Of a DNA stretch of 64,000 nucleotides, positions 27,045-34,572 are shown piece after piece. Below the pieces are notes generated by a model. That model saw only the letters and a program-made list of their open reading frames with translations. It was not told the origin of the DNA and did no database searches. This DNA comes from Opitutales bacterium. GTDB lineage: Bacteria; Verrucomicrobiota; Verrucomicrobiia; Opitutales; Seribacteraceae. The translations under genes and the position numbers were made by a program. The stretch spans positions 1 to 64,000 of the forward strand of contig JAQWWZ010000041.1 of assembly GCA_029254745.1 (NCBI GenBank), in the 5' to 3' direction. Position 1 is the first letter of the stretch; each line of letters starts with the position of its first letter.

Positions 27045-27072
27045 TTGACGAAAGTAGGATGATAACTAAGTT
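27045..27072 (+). promoter_or_regulatory. Possible sigma-70-like promoter for tRNA-His
   Basis: TTGACG at 27045-27050 and TAAGTT at 27067-27072 are separated by 16 bp and lie 13 bp before the tRNA 5' end. The -35 element and following AAAGT are identical to the TTGACGAAAGT preceding mraZ (40465-40475). This is pattern matching only. Confidence 0.35.
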
Positions 27073-27085
27073 AAGTATTCTTTGT

Positions 27086-27163
27086 GGCGATAGTAGCTCA
27101 GTTGGTTAGAGCACCGGCTTGTGGTGCCGGGGGTCGCGGGTTCGAATCCCGTCTTTCGCCCCA
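27086..27163 (+). tRNA. tRNA-His (GTG anticodon)
   Basis: The cloverleaf is complete: G-1 at 27086 opposite C73 at 27160 (the His identity pair), D arm TAGCTCAGTTGGTTAGAGC, anticodon GTG in CTTGTGGTG, T loop TTCGAAT, and encoded CCA at 27161-27163. One acceptor-stem position (T5 opposite T68) is a mismatch. T-rich CTTTTTT follows directly at 27164-27170 and can act as terminator. The gene is single, divergent from ychF. Confidence 0.97.
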
Positions 27164-27404
27164 CTTTTTTATCGGTGATGTGTGTAATATATTAGCTTTG
27201 AGAGCCAGAAAAAATAAATCTGTACCTGTAAGTTAAAAAAACTTTACTAATTGACTGCTTATTACTTTCTAAAATTAAGATTTGTTACATATACAGACCT
27301 TCCAACTAGTCACTTGTAAAAAACTTCTATTTTACTCATTTGTGTCTGCATTTGGAAACTTAGATCCAAGTTTTTTATATCCCTGTTGCCAATCACCCAA
27401 TTAG

Positions 27405-27626
27405 CTAAGACGCGGATATTCCTATCTCTTCTGCGGTGTGGATCATCAATACATTGAGGAAGGTGTTAATTTTCGAGAGATCAATTAGGATGCAAAGGAA
27501 TGGATGAGTCACCTCGATTATTATCCATGTGAAGGCGAACATTCTGTGATAGGAAATGAAACAAAAAGTTATGGAATGTTCCCTGATAGAGAAAAAGATT
27601 ACGGATTAATTTGTTCTTTTTTCTGA
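27405..27626 (+). pseudogene. Possible coding remnant, weakly sulfotransferase-like
   Basis: One frame reads as plausible protein across a single in-frame TAG at 27486-27488. Before it lies YSYLFCGVDHQYIEEG, after it DAKEWMSHLDYYPCEGEHSV followed by IGNETKSYGMFPDREKD and a TGA. The second part has the feel of bacterial sulfotransferases (W...hF, then a 'viGe.tpsY...p' segment). No start codon with a SD is seen, and there is no continuation of the family's PAPS-binding loops. Treat as a guess. Confidence 0.22.
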
Positions 27627-27717
27627 TCGGACAAATATTTATGGGACATTAAAAAAACTCCACCTACGCATTAATTATGTCCGCAAACTCAGATACAAAA
27701 GTTCGTTCATTTCTAAC

Positions 27718-27831
27718 ATGATTGTGGCCATCCACTTGGAACAAAAAGACGAAGGGCCACAATCAGGTCATACTTTTCGAGTAATCCTATGGATTGTAGC
27801 GTTGGTAATAATTATTTCTTTCTCCCAATGA
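27718..27831 (+). CDS. Possible 37-residue membrane miniprotein
   Basis: The ATG frame encodes MIVAIHLEQKDEGPQSGH followed by a hydrophobic stretch, VILWIVALVIIISF, and a stop. The frame stays open upstream to 27610 without an ATG, so this may instead be the tail of a lost gene. No SD is visible. A small single-pass protein is possible but unsupported. Confidence 0.15.
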   Translation: MIVAIHLEQKDEGPQSGHTFRVILWIVALVIIISFSQ

Positions 27832-28015
27832 GTGTACTGGGGAGGACAGGCTTAGGACTGCACCCGAGAAAGTGTTGAGTTGAACTAGCACCAAATAAGA
27901 CTGGCAGACCCACACTTCGATTGTACAGGTAAGTACAAAATTGACGGGTGGGTTGAGCGTCTAGATTCTTTTGTCAGGGTTAATCCTCATTAGATACTCA
28001 CCGATGTAATCCATT

Positions 28016-28822
28016 TTATATTTTGCCTTCTAGTTTTTCTCGTATGGATTTTCGTACTTTCTCCCCGGTGAAATCAAGAAAGGTAACGATGATTAACATA
28101 CAGATTAAGACGAGGGAGAACTTATTCCAGCTTTCTGCAGATTCTGCATAAAGTTTGAGGTGAAGCCCAATACCACCAGCTCCGACATAGCCAATAATAC
28201 TAGCAGACCTGACATTGTATTCTAGCATCCATAAGCAATGACTCCAAATGACCGGTCTGAGATTTGGCCATAAACCATATTGAAAGGCCTGCCAACGGCT
28301 GGAGCCCAAGGACTGAAGAGCTTTCTGGGCTTTTAAGTCAGCGGACTCAAAGGCTTCACTGAAAAACTTGGCAAGATAGCCGGTGCTGTAAAAAGAAAGG
28401 GCGATCACGCCTGCAAGGGAATTTGACCCAACTAATACAACAGCCAATATCGCCCATAGGAGGCTGGGAATGGTTCGGATGATATTTAAAAGCATTCGCG
28501 TGATAAAAACCAACCATCTCGGACTGATGGTCCGGGCTGCCCCGAAAGATAGGAAGAGTGAAAAAATAGATGCCAGAAAGGTGGAGATACCCGCAATCTG
28601 TACCGTTTCCCAAAGCCCTTCCATGGTCTGACCAAGAATGGACCAGTCGGGCGGAAAAAATTGGTCAGTAAAGCGAAGAAAGTTTCCCCAATAATCCAAG
28701 TTACGGCCCGAACCTTCCAAAGCCGGGACAGAGCTGGCAGCGAGCAATAAAAACAGGATAAAAGTAACACCCGGAAGATCCAATCGGTTGTACCAAGGCA
28801 TACTTTTCATTTCAGGGGTCAT
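28016..28822 (-). CDS. phnE: Phosphonate-type ABC transporter permease (PhnE family)
   Basis: The 268-residue permease has about six membrane helices and the EAA-like loop SADLKAQKALQSLGSSRWQAFQYGLWPN. It also has the PhnE pattern RTIPSLLWAILAVVLVGSN and GYVGAGGIGLHL. It pairs with PhnC and PhnD. The start overlaps the phnC stop by 4 bp (28819-28822). Ligand could be phosphonate, phosphite or phosphate. No C-P lyase or other phosphonate catabolic gene is visible in the window. Confidence 0.93.
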   Translation of the reverse strand: MTPEMKSMPWYNRLDLPGVTFILFLLLAASSVPALEGSGRNLDYWGNFLRFTDQFFPPDWSILGQTMEGLWETVQIAGISTFLASIFSLFLSFGAARTISPRWLVFITRMLLNIIRTIPSLLWAILAVVLVGSNSLAGVIALSFYSTGYLAKFFSEAFESADLKAQKALQSLGSSRWQAFQYGLWPNLRPVIWSHCLWMLEYNVRSASIIGYVGAGGIGLHLKLYAESAESWNKFSLVLICMLIIVTFLDFTGEKVRKSIREKLEGKI

Positions 28823-29511
28823 GCCTTTTGGGGGGTATTAATCAAAACATTCCACTTTTCTGGCTTTTCGGGATCGACCTGAATGATTTTGTCCGCGAAT
28901 TGAGCGACTTGATCGAGGTCGTGCAGAGAGCATATAACACAAGCATCTTGGGCCATGGCATATTCTTTTAGCATACCTAAGGTAATCTCCGCCCACTTCC
29001 TATCCAAGCTAGCCACAGGCTCATCTGCCAATAAAATCGATGGTTGTGCAAGCAGGGTGCGGGCAATTGCCAATCTCTGCCTCTCTCCGCGGGATAATGT
29101 GGATGTCCATTGATGTAGTTTTCCTTCGAGTCCAAGTCTTTGGAGTAAAGAAATGGCTTTGCTTTTTTCCTCCTCCGGGAATCCAAGCAGTGTTTGGAAA
29201 GAAGAGTGGCGATAGAGGCATCCACTGAGTACATTTTTTAAGGTGGATGAACCTTCTGCAAGCTGTAAATCTTGATGAATCATACCAATTGGCAGGGGGG
29301 TGGTCGTATGAGTAATAACTTGTCCACCAGCCAGAGGGATGTCCCCGGCTACTCCCCGTAAAAGAGTTGTTTTCCCTGAGCCTGAGCTCCCCACGAGGGC
29401 AATGAACTCACCTTTACTTACAGAAAAGGAAAGGTCCTGAGCAAGCCAGCGGTCACCGATACGAAGTCTGAGGTGTTTACCCTCGATCAAGCATCTTTCT
29501 TTCCCTTTCAA
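28819..29511 (-). CDS. phnC: Phosphonate-type ABC transporter ATP-binding protein (PhnC family)
   Basis: The 230-residue ATPase has Walker A GSSGSGKTTLL, the signature LSRGERQRLAIARTLL, Walker B ILLADEPVASLD and the switch His in CSLHDLDQV. Length is slightly short for PhnC. It powers import by PhnE of ligand delivered by PhnD. The gene is between phnD (12 bp upstream) and phnE (overlapping). Confidence 0.93.
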   Translation of the reverse strand: MKGKERCLIEGKHLRLRIGDRWLAQDLSFSVSKGEFIALVGSSGSGKTTLLRGVAGDIPLAGGQVITHTTTPLPIGMIHQDLQLAEGSSTLKNVLSGCLYRHSSFQTLLGFPEEEKSKAISLLQRLGLEGKLHQWTSTLSRGERQRLAIARTLLAQPSILLADEPVASLDRKWAEITLGMLKEYAMAQDACVICSLHDLDQVAQFADKIIQVDPEKPEKWNVLINTPQKA

Positions 29512-29523
29512 AAGTCCTAAAAG

Positions 29524-30459
29524 TTATAATTTCAGGGTCTCTTGTAAAAGAAGTGCTTCCCGGGTAACTTTAAGATGTTCATCTTCATCCACTTCTATGA
29601 GTTTACCGTTAAATATTCTGTCTCGCAGAGCAGGGTTTTCTTGATTCATTTCAAGGAGAGCTTTCTTTAAAATCCGGCGGTCGTTGGAGGACATTGTTGA
29701 GCGAATGCACAAAGTATGAGCTGGAACCGGGCCTTGTTCTTGGATTATTCGGAGTTTCACTTTTTGGGCATCGTCGAGGTATTTATTATTTCCCTTAAAT
29801 ACATAATCACTGACCGCAGCTGCCTCTACTTCTCCTGAAAGTACTTTTTCAACCGCGGATACATATCCCGTGCCATATAAGGTAAGAGAAAAATAGTCGG
29901 TGAGAGATTTTTCAGCACCAACTAAGCCTTTCTTCATCATATCCCATGTGGGTATAAGGTAGCCGGATGTACTGGAGCGACTGGCAAACGCAACCGGTTT
30001 TCCTTGTAGGTCTGATACGGATTGGTAAGGCTTTTCTTTCTTGGTGAGCCAGACACTTTGGTAGTGAGATTTACCATTTTTCAGGTGTACTAGTAATACA
30101 CTCGCTGTTTCTTGGCCAACATTGCGGGCTGCATCCGTTGAACTGAGGTATCCTATGTCAAGGGTTCCGTTTCGAAAAGATTCGACGACAATGCTCGAGT
30201 CAGTAGGTATTAAAATTTCAACCGGGCGGTTCAACTTTTGAGATAAGTAAACCTGCAAATCCTGTTTTTCGATCAACATGCTGGCGGGTTGCTTGTTAGC
30301 TTTTAATGCAATTACAAGTTTTTTTAGACTGAGCTCAGTTCTATTTTCCTCCCCTGTAATCACTTCCTCCGGGGCACTACAGGACCAGATGCACAAGCTA
30401 CTCAGAAAAAATAGGACATGGGTGGAAGTCGAAACTCTTTTGGAAATAAAACTTTTCAT
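29524..30459 (-). CDS. phnD: PhnD-family phosphate/phosphonate/phosphite-binding lipoprotein
   Basis: The 311-residue protein has a lipobox in LCIWSCSAPEE (Cys near residue 27). The PhnD family pattern follows: QDLQVYLSQKLNRPVEI, an 'RNGTLDIGYLSST' segment, AFASRSSTSGYLIPTW near the ligand pocket, and AAVSDYVFK. It captures the ligand in the periplasm for PhnE/PhnC. First gene of the three on minus, 70 bp after waaA on the same strand. Confidence 0.92.
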   Translation of the reverse strand: MKSFISKRVSTSTHVLFFLSSLCIWSCSAPEEVITGEENRTELSLKKLVIALKANKQPASMLIEKQDLQVYLSQKLNRPVEILIPTDSSIVVESFRNGTLDIGYLSSTDAARNVGQETASVLLVHLKNGKSHYQSVWLTKKEKPYQSVSDLQGKPVAFASRSSTSGYLIPTWDMMKKGLVGAEKSLTDYFSLTLYGTGYVSAVEKVLSGEVEAAAVSDYVFKGNNKYLDDAQKVKLRIIQEQGPVPAHTLCIRSTMSSNDRRILKKALLEMNQENPALRDRIFNGKLIEVDEDEHLKVTREALLLQETLKL

Positions 30460-30529
30460 AAAAAACGCTTATTGATACTCAGTCTCAATAAGGATTATTG
30501 TGAATTGGTCAATAAATGAATGAAAAATT

Positions 30530-31819
30530 TTATTTTCTCAGGGCCTCGGTAATGGTGTCGGATGTAAAGATAGAAGGGGAGCCTTGTTTATCCATCCACT
30601 TCTTAGCCCTATTTTTTAGCTCGGTCCTTTTTACTCTGTCATGGGCAAGTAGCCTAAGTGCTTTGACCACATCTCCCTTGGTTTTACATCCAATGGCAGC
30701 GTGGTGCAAAAACATATCCGTGCAGGTCTCATGGAAATTTTGAAAATGGGGACCGACAACTAAGGGAATTTGCAGAGCAACTGGCTCAATTGGATTTTGG
30801 CCACCATGATTGGGTGGCAATGTCTTCCCCATAAATCCAATATCAGCCACTCGGATTAGTAGGGAAAGTTCTCCCGTGGTATCTCCTAGGTAGACCACAT
30901 TCCCGTCGGGTACGGATTGTTTTTGGGTTCGGACATGGTTGGGGAGTTCACAAGTTTGGAGGGTTTTAATCACATCATTTCGTCTTTCTGCATGCCTTGG
31001 TACTAAAAGCAGGCGAACATCTAGATTTTCCAATCGAAGGCTTTGGGTAATTTCAATAAGCATCCTTTCTTCACCAGGCCAGGTAGAGATACCAGCAATA
31101 ACAATGGAATCTTGATCAAAGCCAAATTCTTTGATTAATGATGCCCGATCTGTGGAGGCAGTTTGCGAGAGGTCAACGGCATCAATCTTTAAGTTCCCTG
31201 ATGTTAGGGCTTGGGCCGAACGCAGACCCAGAGATTTCCACCTTTTTGTTTGTCTTTCGGAGGCGGTGATTACTTGCAAGTTATTGGGTAAAAGCAGTGG
31301 GTGTAGCCAGTTTAGTTTACTGAGCCTGGAGAAAGAACGGTCGGATAACCTGGCGTTAATGATGATGAGGGGAATCCCTCTTTTTTTAGCCTGATGAAAA
31401 TGCTCAGGCCATAGTTCGCTGTCGACCATTACAATCAGGTCCGGCTCAATTTGCTTCCATGCTTTTTGGGAAAAAAGAAACCAGTCAAGAGGGAAGGGCC
31501 CGTGAGCTTTTACTTGGTTACCAAATTTTTTTTCTGCTGTTTCAAGTCCAGTACTTGTAGTTCCCGAAAGAATGATTTCAAAGTTTTCCTTTTGAAAAAG
31601 TAAATGTAAGAGTTTTGTGATAGATGAGACCTCCCCCACGCTTACGGCTTGAATCCAAATCCTTTTTTTCCCGTTTTCTTTTTTTCCCAGCTTTGGCCAC
31701 ATCCCGAGGCGATATCGCAACTTTTTTTGGTAGCCTCCACGCCGAAGCATTCTTCTCAAATAATATGGTGAAAGAAGAATAGCTAGTACAGGGAAAAGAA
31801 TACGATATAAAATAATCAC
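30530..31819 (-). CDS. waaA: 3-deoxy-D-manno-octulosonic acid (Kdo) transferase
   Basis: The 429-residue glycosyltransferase starts with a membrane anchor (MIILYRILFPVLAILLSPYYLRR). It then shows the GT30 features WIQAVSVGEV (with the catalytic Glu), FPLDW, DSELWPE and NARLSDRSF, and later GHNP/HGGQNPIEP. WaaA adds Kdo to lipid A precursor, so the cell makes lipopolysaccharide. The gene is divergent from trpA and upstream of phnD on minus. Confidence 0.96.
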   Translation of the reverse strand: MIILYRILFPVLAILLSPYYLRRMLRRGGYQKKLRYRLGMWPKLGKKENGKKRIWIQAVSVGEVSSITKLLHLLFQKENFEIILSGTTSTGLETAEKKFGNQVKAHGPFPLDWFLFSQKAWKQIEPDLIVMVDSELWPEHFHQAKKRGIPLIIINARLSDRSFSRLSKLNWLHPLLLPNNLQVITASERQTKRWKSLGLRSAQALTSGNLKIDAVDLSQTASTDRASLIKEFGFDQDSIVIAGISTWPGEERMLIEITQSLRLENLDVRLLLVPRHAERRNDVIKTLQTCELPNHVRTQKQSVPDGNVVYLGDTTGELSLLIRVADIGFMGKTLPPNHGGQNPIEPVALQIPLVVGPHFQNFHETCTDMFLHHAAIGCKTKGDVVKALRLLAHDRVKRTELKNRAKKWMDKQGSPSIFTSDTITEALRK

Positions 31820-31899
31820 TGCAAATTCGTTAAAGATCCTCTCTTTACCATTGCCAAATATGCCTTGGGTACGAGATTATTCCTCCTTTTTTCAAAGAT

Positions 31900-32715
31900 A
31901 TGGAGACAAACGATAGAATCGCTGAACTTTTTTCCACCTGCAAGGATGCAAACCGGGCTGCCTTTATTGGTTATGTCTGTGCTTGTGATCCAGACTTCGA
32001 TACATCTTTAGAGGTTTGCCGAAGTTTGATTAACAATGGGGTCGATATTTTAGAACTTGGAGTTCCTTTCTCTGACCCCCTTGCCGATGGGATGACAAAT
32101 CAACTTGCGGCCCAGAGAGCGTTGGAGTCAGGTTGCACGGGAGAGGATGTGTTTAAACTGGTCGGTGCTATTCGAGAATTTTCCAATATCCCCATTGTTT
32201 TCTACACCTATTATAATTTAATTTACTCTCAGGGTGTTGATAAATATGTGGCAACGGCTAAGGAGGTTGGAGTAGATGGAATGCTTACACTCGACTTGCC
32301 GCCAGAAGAGTCAACTGAGTTAGTAGAATCCTGCCAAAAGTATGGTATGAAAAATATTTTCATTGTGGCTCCGACTACTCCAGTATCGAGAATACCGATT
32401 ATAGTGAAACAGGCATCTGGCTTTGTTTACTATGTATCCCGGGAGGGTGTGACTGGGGTTCGCAATGACCTAGCCGGCGACCTTGACCAACGAGTAAAGG
32501 AGATCCGCAGGCATACAGATTTGCCTGTCGTTGTTGGGTTTGGCATATCCACGCCAGAACAAGTGAAAGGAGTAGCTGCATGCTCGGACGGTGTTGTTGT
32601 AGGAAGTGTGCTGGTAAATTGTATCTCAGAGAACCTAGGGAACCGGGATTCCATTCTTGAAAATATTGGTATGAAATCTCGATTGCTAACGACTGAAGTA
32701 TTGGAAAAAGTGTAG
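31900..32715 (+). CDS. trpA: Tryptophan synthase alpha subunit
   Basis: The 271-residue TIM-barrel protein contains the signature LELGVPFSDPLADG with catalytic Glu and Asp (E. coli Glu49 and Asp60 equivalents), then FYTYYNLIYSQG, DLPPEES and FVYYVSREGVTG. TrpA cleaves indole-3-glycerol phosphate to indole and glyceraldehyde-3-phosphate, passing indole to TrpB. No other trp gene is adjacent, so it is uncoupled from trpB here. The next gene, miaA, begins 16 bp after its stop. Confidence 0.97.
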   Translation: METNDRIAELFSTCKDANRAAFIGYVCACDPDFDTSLEVCRSLINNGVDILELGVPFSDPLADGMTNQLAAQRALESGCTGEDVFKLVGAIREFSNIPIVFYTYYNLIYSQGVDKYVATAKEVGVDGMLTLDLPPEESTELVESCQKYGMKNIFIVAPTTPVSRIPIIVKQASGFVYYVSREGVTGVRNDLAGDLDQRVKEIRRHTDLPVVVGFGISTPEQVKGVAACSDGVVVGSVLVNCISENLGNRDSILENIGMKSRLLTTEVLEKV

Positions 32716-32731
32716 CTCTTTCTTGTCGTTC

Positions 32732-33673
32732 ATGTCTACAGATCAAGGCACAATTTATGTAATTGCCGGAGTAACCGCAGCCGGGAAAACAGAGTTGGCT
32801 CTTTCATGGGCGGAGAAAAGCGGAGCGGAGATTCTAGCCTGTGATTCGATCTCCATTTATAAAGGGCTGGATATTGGTTCAGCGAAGCCTGACCAAGAGC
32901 AACGAAATCGGGTGCCGCATCATGGCATAGATCTTTTTGATATATCTCATGCTTGTGATGTGGGGCAATTTTCATCTCATGCTTTTCAGACGGTTGATGA
33001 AATTAATAAAAGGGGGCATCCCATCTTGGTGGTGGGGGGAAGTGGATTTTATCTTCAATCTTTTTTTCAGCCAGTAGTTGATGATATTGAGGTCACCCAA
33101 GAGGTAAGAGATGAGGTCCAATCCTTTTATGAAAAGCATGGATTGCCTCCCTTGGTTGAAAGGTTGAGGGAGTTGAACTCTGGTGGGCTTAATGGTTTAG
33201 ATTACCTAAATCCGCGCCGAGTGACTCGTGCCCTAGAGAGGTGCCTGGTATCGGGTAAATCATTGGTTACCCTAAAAGCGGAATTTGATGCTAAGCCAAA
33301 ACCATTCTCGGGCTTTTCCAAAAAAGTTATTTGGCTGGATCGTGAAAACTCTGATTTAGAGGAACGAATTGAACAGCGTACCCAGAAAATGCTTGATGAT
33401 GGACTCTTAGAAGAAACTGCGCGGCTGTTGGATCAGGGGCTGTTAGAGAATGGACCCGCTTCCAACTCCGTGGGCTACCGAGAGGCAGTTGCTTGCTTGA
33501 AGGGTACTCTTACTCATCAGGATTTGAAATTACAAATCATGTCAGCGACAAGAAAACTTGTTTCCAAGCAAAGAAAATGGTTCCGTAAACATCTCCCTCT
33601 TGGATCTCGATACATTTTAGAAAAAAAATGTGCAGTTCAACCGGATGATTTAATTTGGCATACAGGCTCTTGA
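32732..33673 (+). CDS. miaA: tRNA dimethylallyltransferase MiaA
   Basis: The protein has 313 residues from the ATG at 32732. A TTG three codons upstream is also open, but the ATG is preferred because trpA ends just before. P-loop GVTAAGKTELAL, CDSISIYKGLDIGSAKPDQ and GGSGFYLQS are MiaA hallmarks. It adds dimethylallyl to A37 of tRNAs reading UNN codons, aiding codon pairing. Together with trpA and nadK it forms a same-strand group of housekeeping genes. C-terminal Lys/Arg-rich tail (TRKLVSKQRKWFRKHLP) fits tRNA binding. Confidence 0.96.
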   Translation: MSTDQGTIYVIAGVTAAGKTELALSWAEKSGAEILACDSISIYKGLDIGSAKPDQEQRNRVPHHGIDLFDISHACDVGQFSSHAFQTVDEINKRGHPILVVGGSGFYLQSFFQPVVDDIEVTQEVRDEVQSFYEKHGLPPLVERLRELNSGGLNGLDYLNPRRVTRALERCLVSGKSLVTLKAEFDAKPKPFSGFSKKVIWLDRENSDLEERIEQRTQKMLDDGLLEETARLLDQGLLENGPASNSVGYREAVACLKGTLTHQDLKLQIMSATRKLVSKQRKWFRKHLPLGSRYILEKKCAVQPDDLIWHTGS

Positions 33674-33729
33674 CCCGTATCCATTCCTCTGACTAAATTA
33701 GCCTTGTTTGTGAAATATTTGTCATTTAA

Positions 33730-34548
33730 GTGAAACCTCTGCGAAATATTGCTATTCTCTCAAATGCATCTCAAAATGGTGCAGAAAAAGCCGGTTTTCA
33801 GCTCAAGAAAATAGCCGAGAGTCATGGCATTATGGTGAAGTTATCGGAAGACTTTCCAGTTCCTGACAAGTTTTTAGACGGTATGGATGCTTGTTTTGTA
33901 ATGGGTGGAGATGGTACATTGCTGAGCCTACTAGACCAAGGGGTGAAGTATGGGGTTCCGGTGGCGGGTGTTCGATATGGTAAGCTTGGTTTTCTGGCTA
34001 CTTTTTCACCGGAAGGTTTAGAGACTCAAATGCCCCAAATTTTTAATGGAGATTATACGATTGGTTCGAGAAGTCTCTTATCATTTCAGGAAAAAGGAGG
34101 GGATATAAAACTTGCCCTGAATGATTTGGTTGTAAAAAGCGGATCCAATGGTCGTTTGGCTCGTTTTTCAGTTTTTGCAGATGATGAGCCTGTCGCAGAT
34201 TATGCCTGTGATGGGATCGTTTTTTCAACGCCCACGGGCTCAACCGCATATAATTTAGCTGCTGGTGGACCGGTTGCCCATCCTCATGCTCGTGTTGTGC
34301 TGATGACCCCAATTTCTGCTCATACCCTGACCAGCCGGAGTGTTATTTTTCCCAGTGGCGTTACCTTGCGGGTTCAGTCAAATAACAATCCTGACACCCC
34401 TCTTGTCTCTGCTGATGGACAGCCGGCATTTTCGTCGATGCCGAATTTTCCTTTGGAGGTATCCGCCTCCGAATTGACCTTTCCGTTGCTTGAAGAGTTG
34501 AACCACTCGCACTTTAGGGTTTTACGAAATAAACTTAAATGGGATTAA
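33730..34548 (+). CDS. nadK: NAD kinase
   Basis: The 272-residue product begins at GTG (33730). The GGDGTLL motif (VMGGDGTLLSLL) and DGIVFSTPTGSTAYNLAAGGP are the ATP-NAD kinase signatures. The protein phosphorylates NAD to NADP. It lies 56 bp after miaA. No SD is visible before the GTG. An ATG start is not available nearby. Confidence 0.96.
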   Translation: MKPLRNIAILSNASQNGAEKAGFQLKKIAESHGIMVKLSEDFPVPDKFLDGMDACFVMGGDGTLLSLLDQGVKYGVPVAGVRYGKLGFLATFSPEGLETQMPQIFNGDYTIGSRSLLSFQEKGGDIKLALNDLVVKSGSNGRLARFSVFADDEPVADYACDGIVFSTPTGSTAYNLAAGGPVAHPHARVVLMTPISAHTLTSRSVIFPSGVTLRVQSNNNPDTPLVSADGQPAFSSMPNFPLEVSASELTFPLLEELNHSHFRVLRNKLKWD

Positions 34549-34572
34549 GCTCAAAATAATACTCTTAGATTT

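Larger units (their letters stand above)
27171..28015. other. 845-bp gap with no intact gene recognised
   Basis: The interval between tRNA-His and phnE is AT-rich and carries only short open segments on both strands. Two are listed separately: a frame with an in-frame stop at 27405-27626 and a 37-codon frame at 27718-27831. I see no CRISPR, no terminal inverted repeats of an insertion sequence and no long direct repeat. The interval after a tRNA gene is a usual place for integration remnants, but no integrase or tRNA 3'-end repeat was found. Confidence 0.5.

Noticed and set aside
27164-28015. Integrative element attached to tRNA-His
   Set aside because: No integrase gene and no duplicate of the tRNA 3' end were found nearby.
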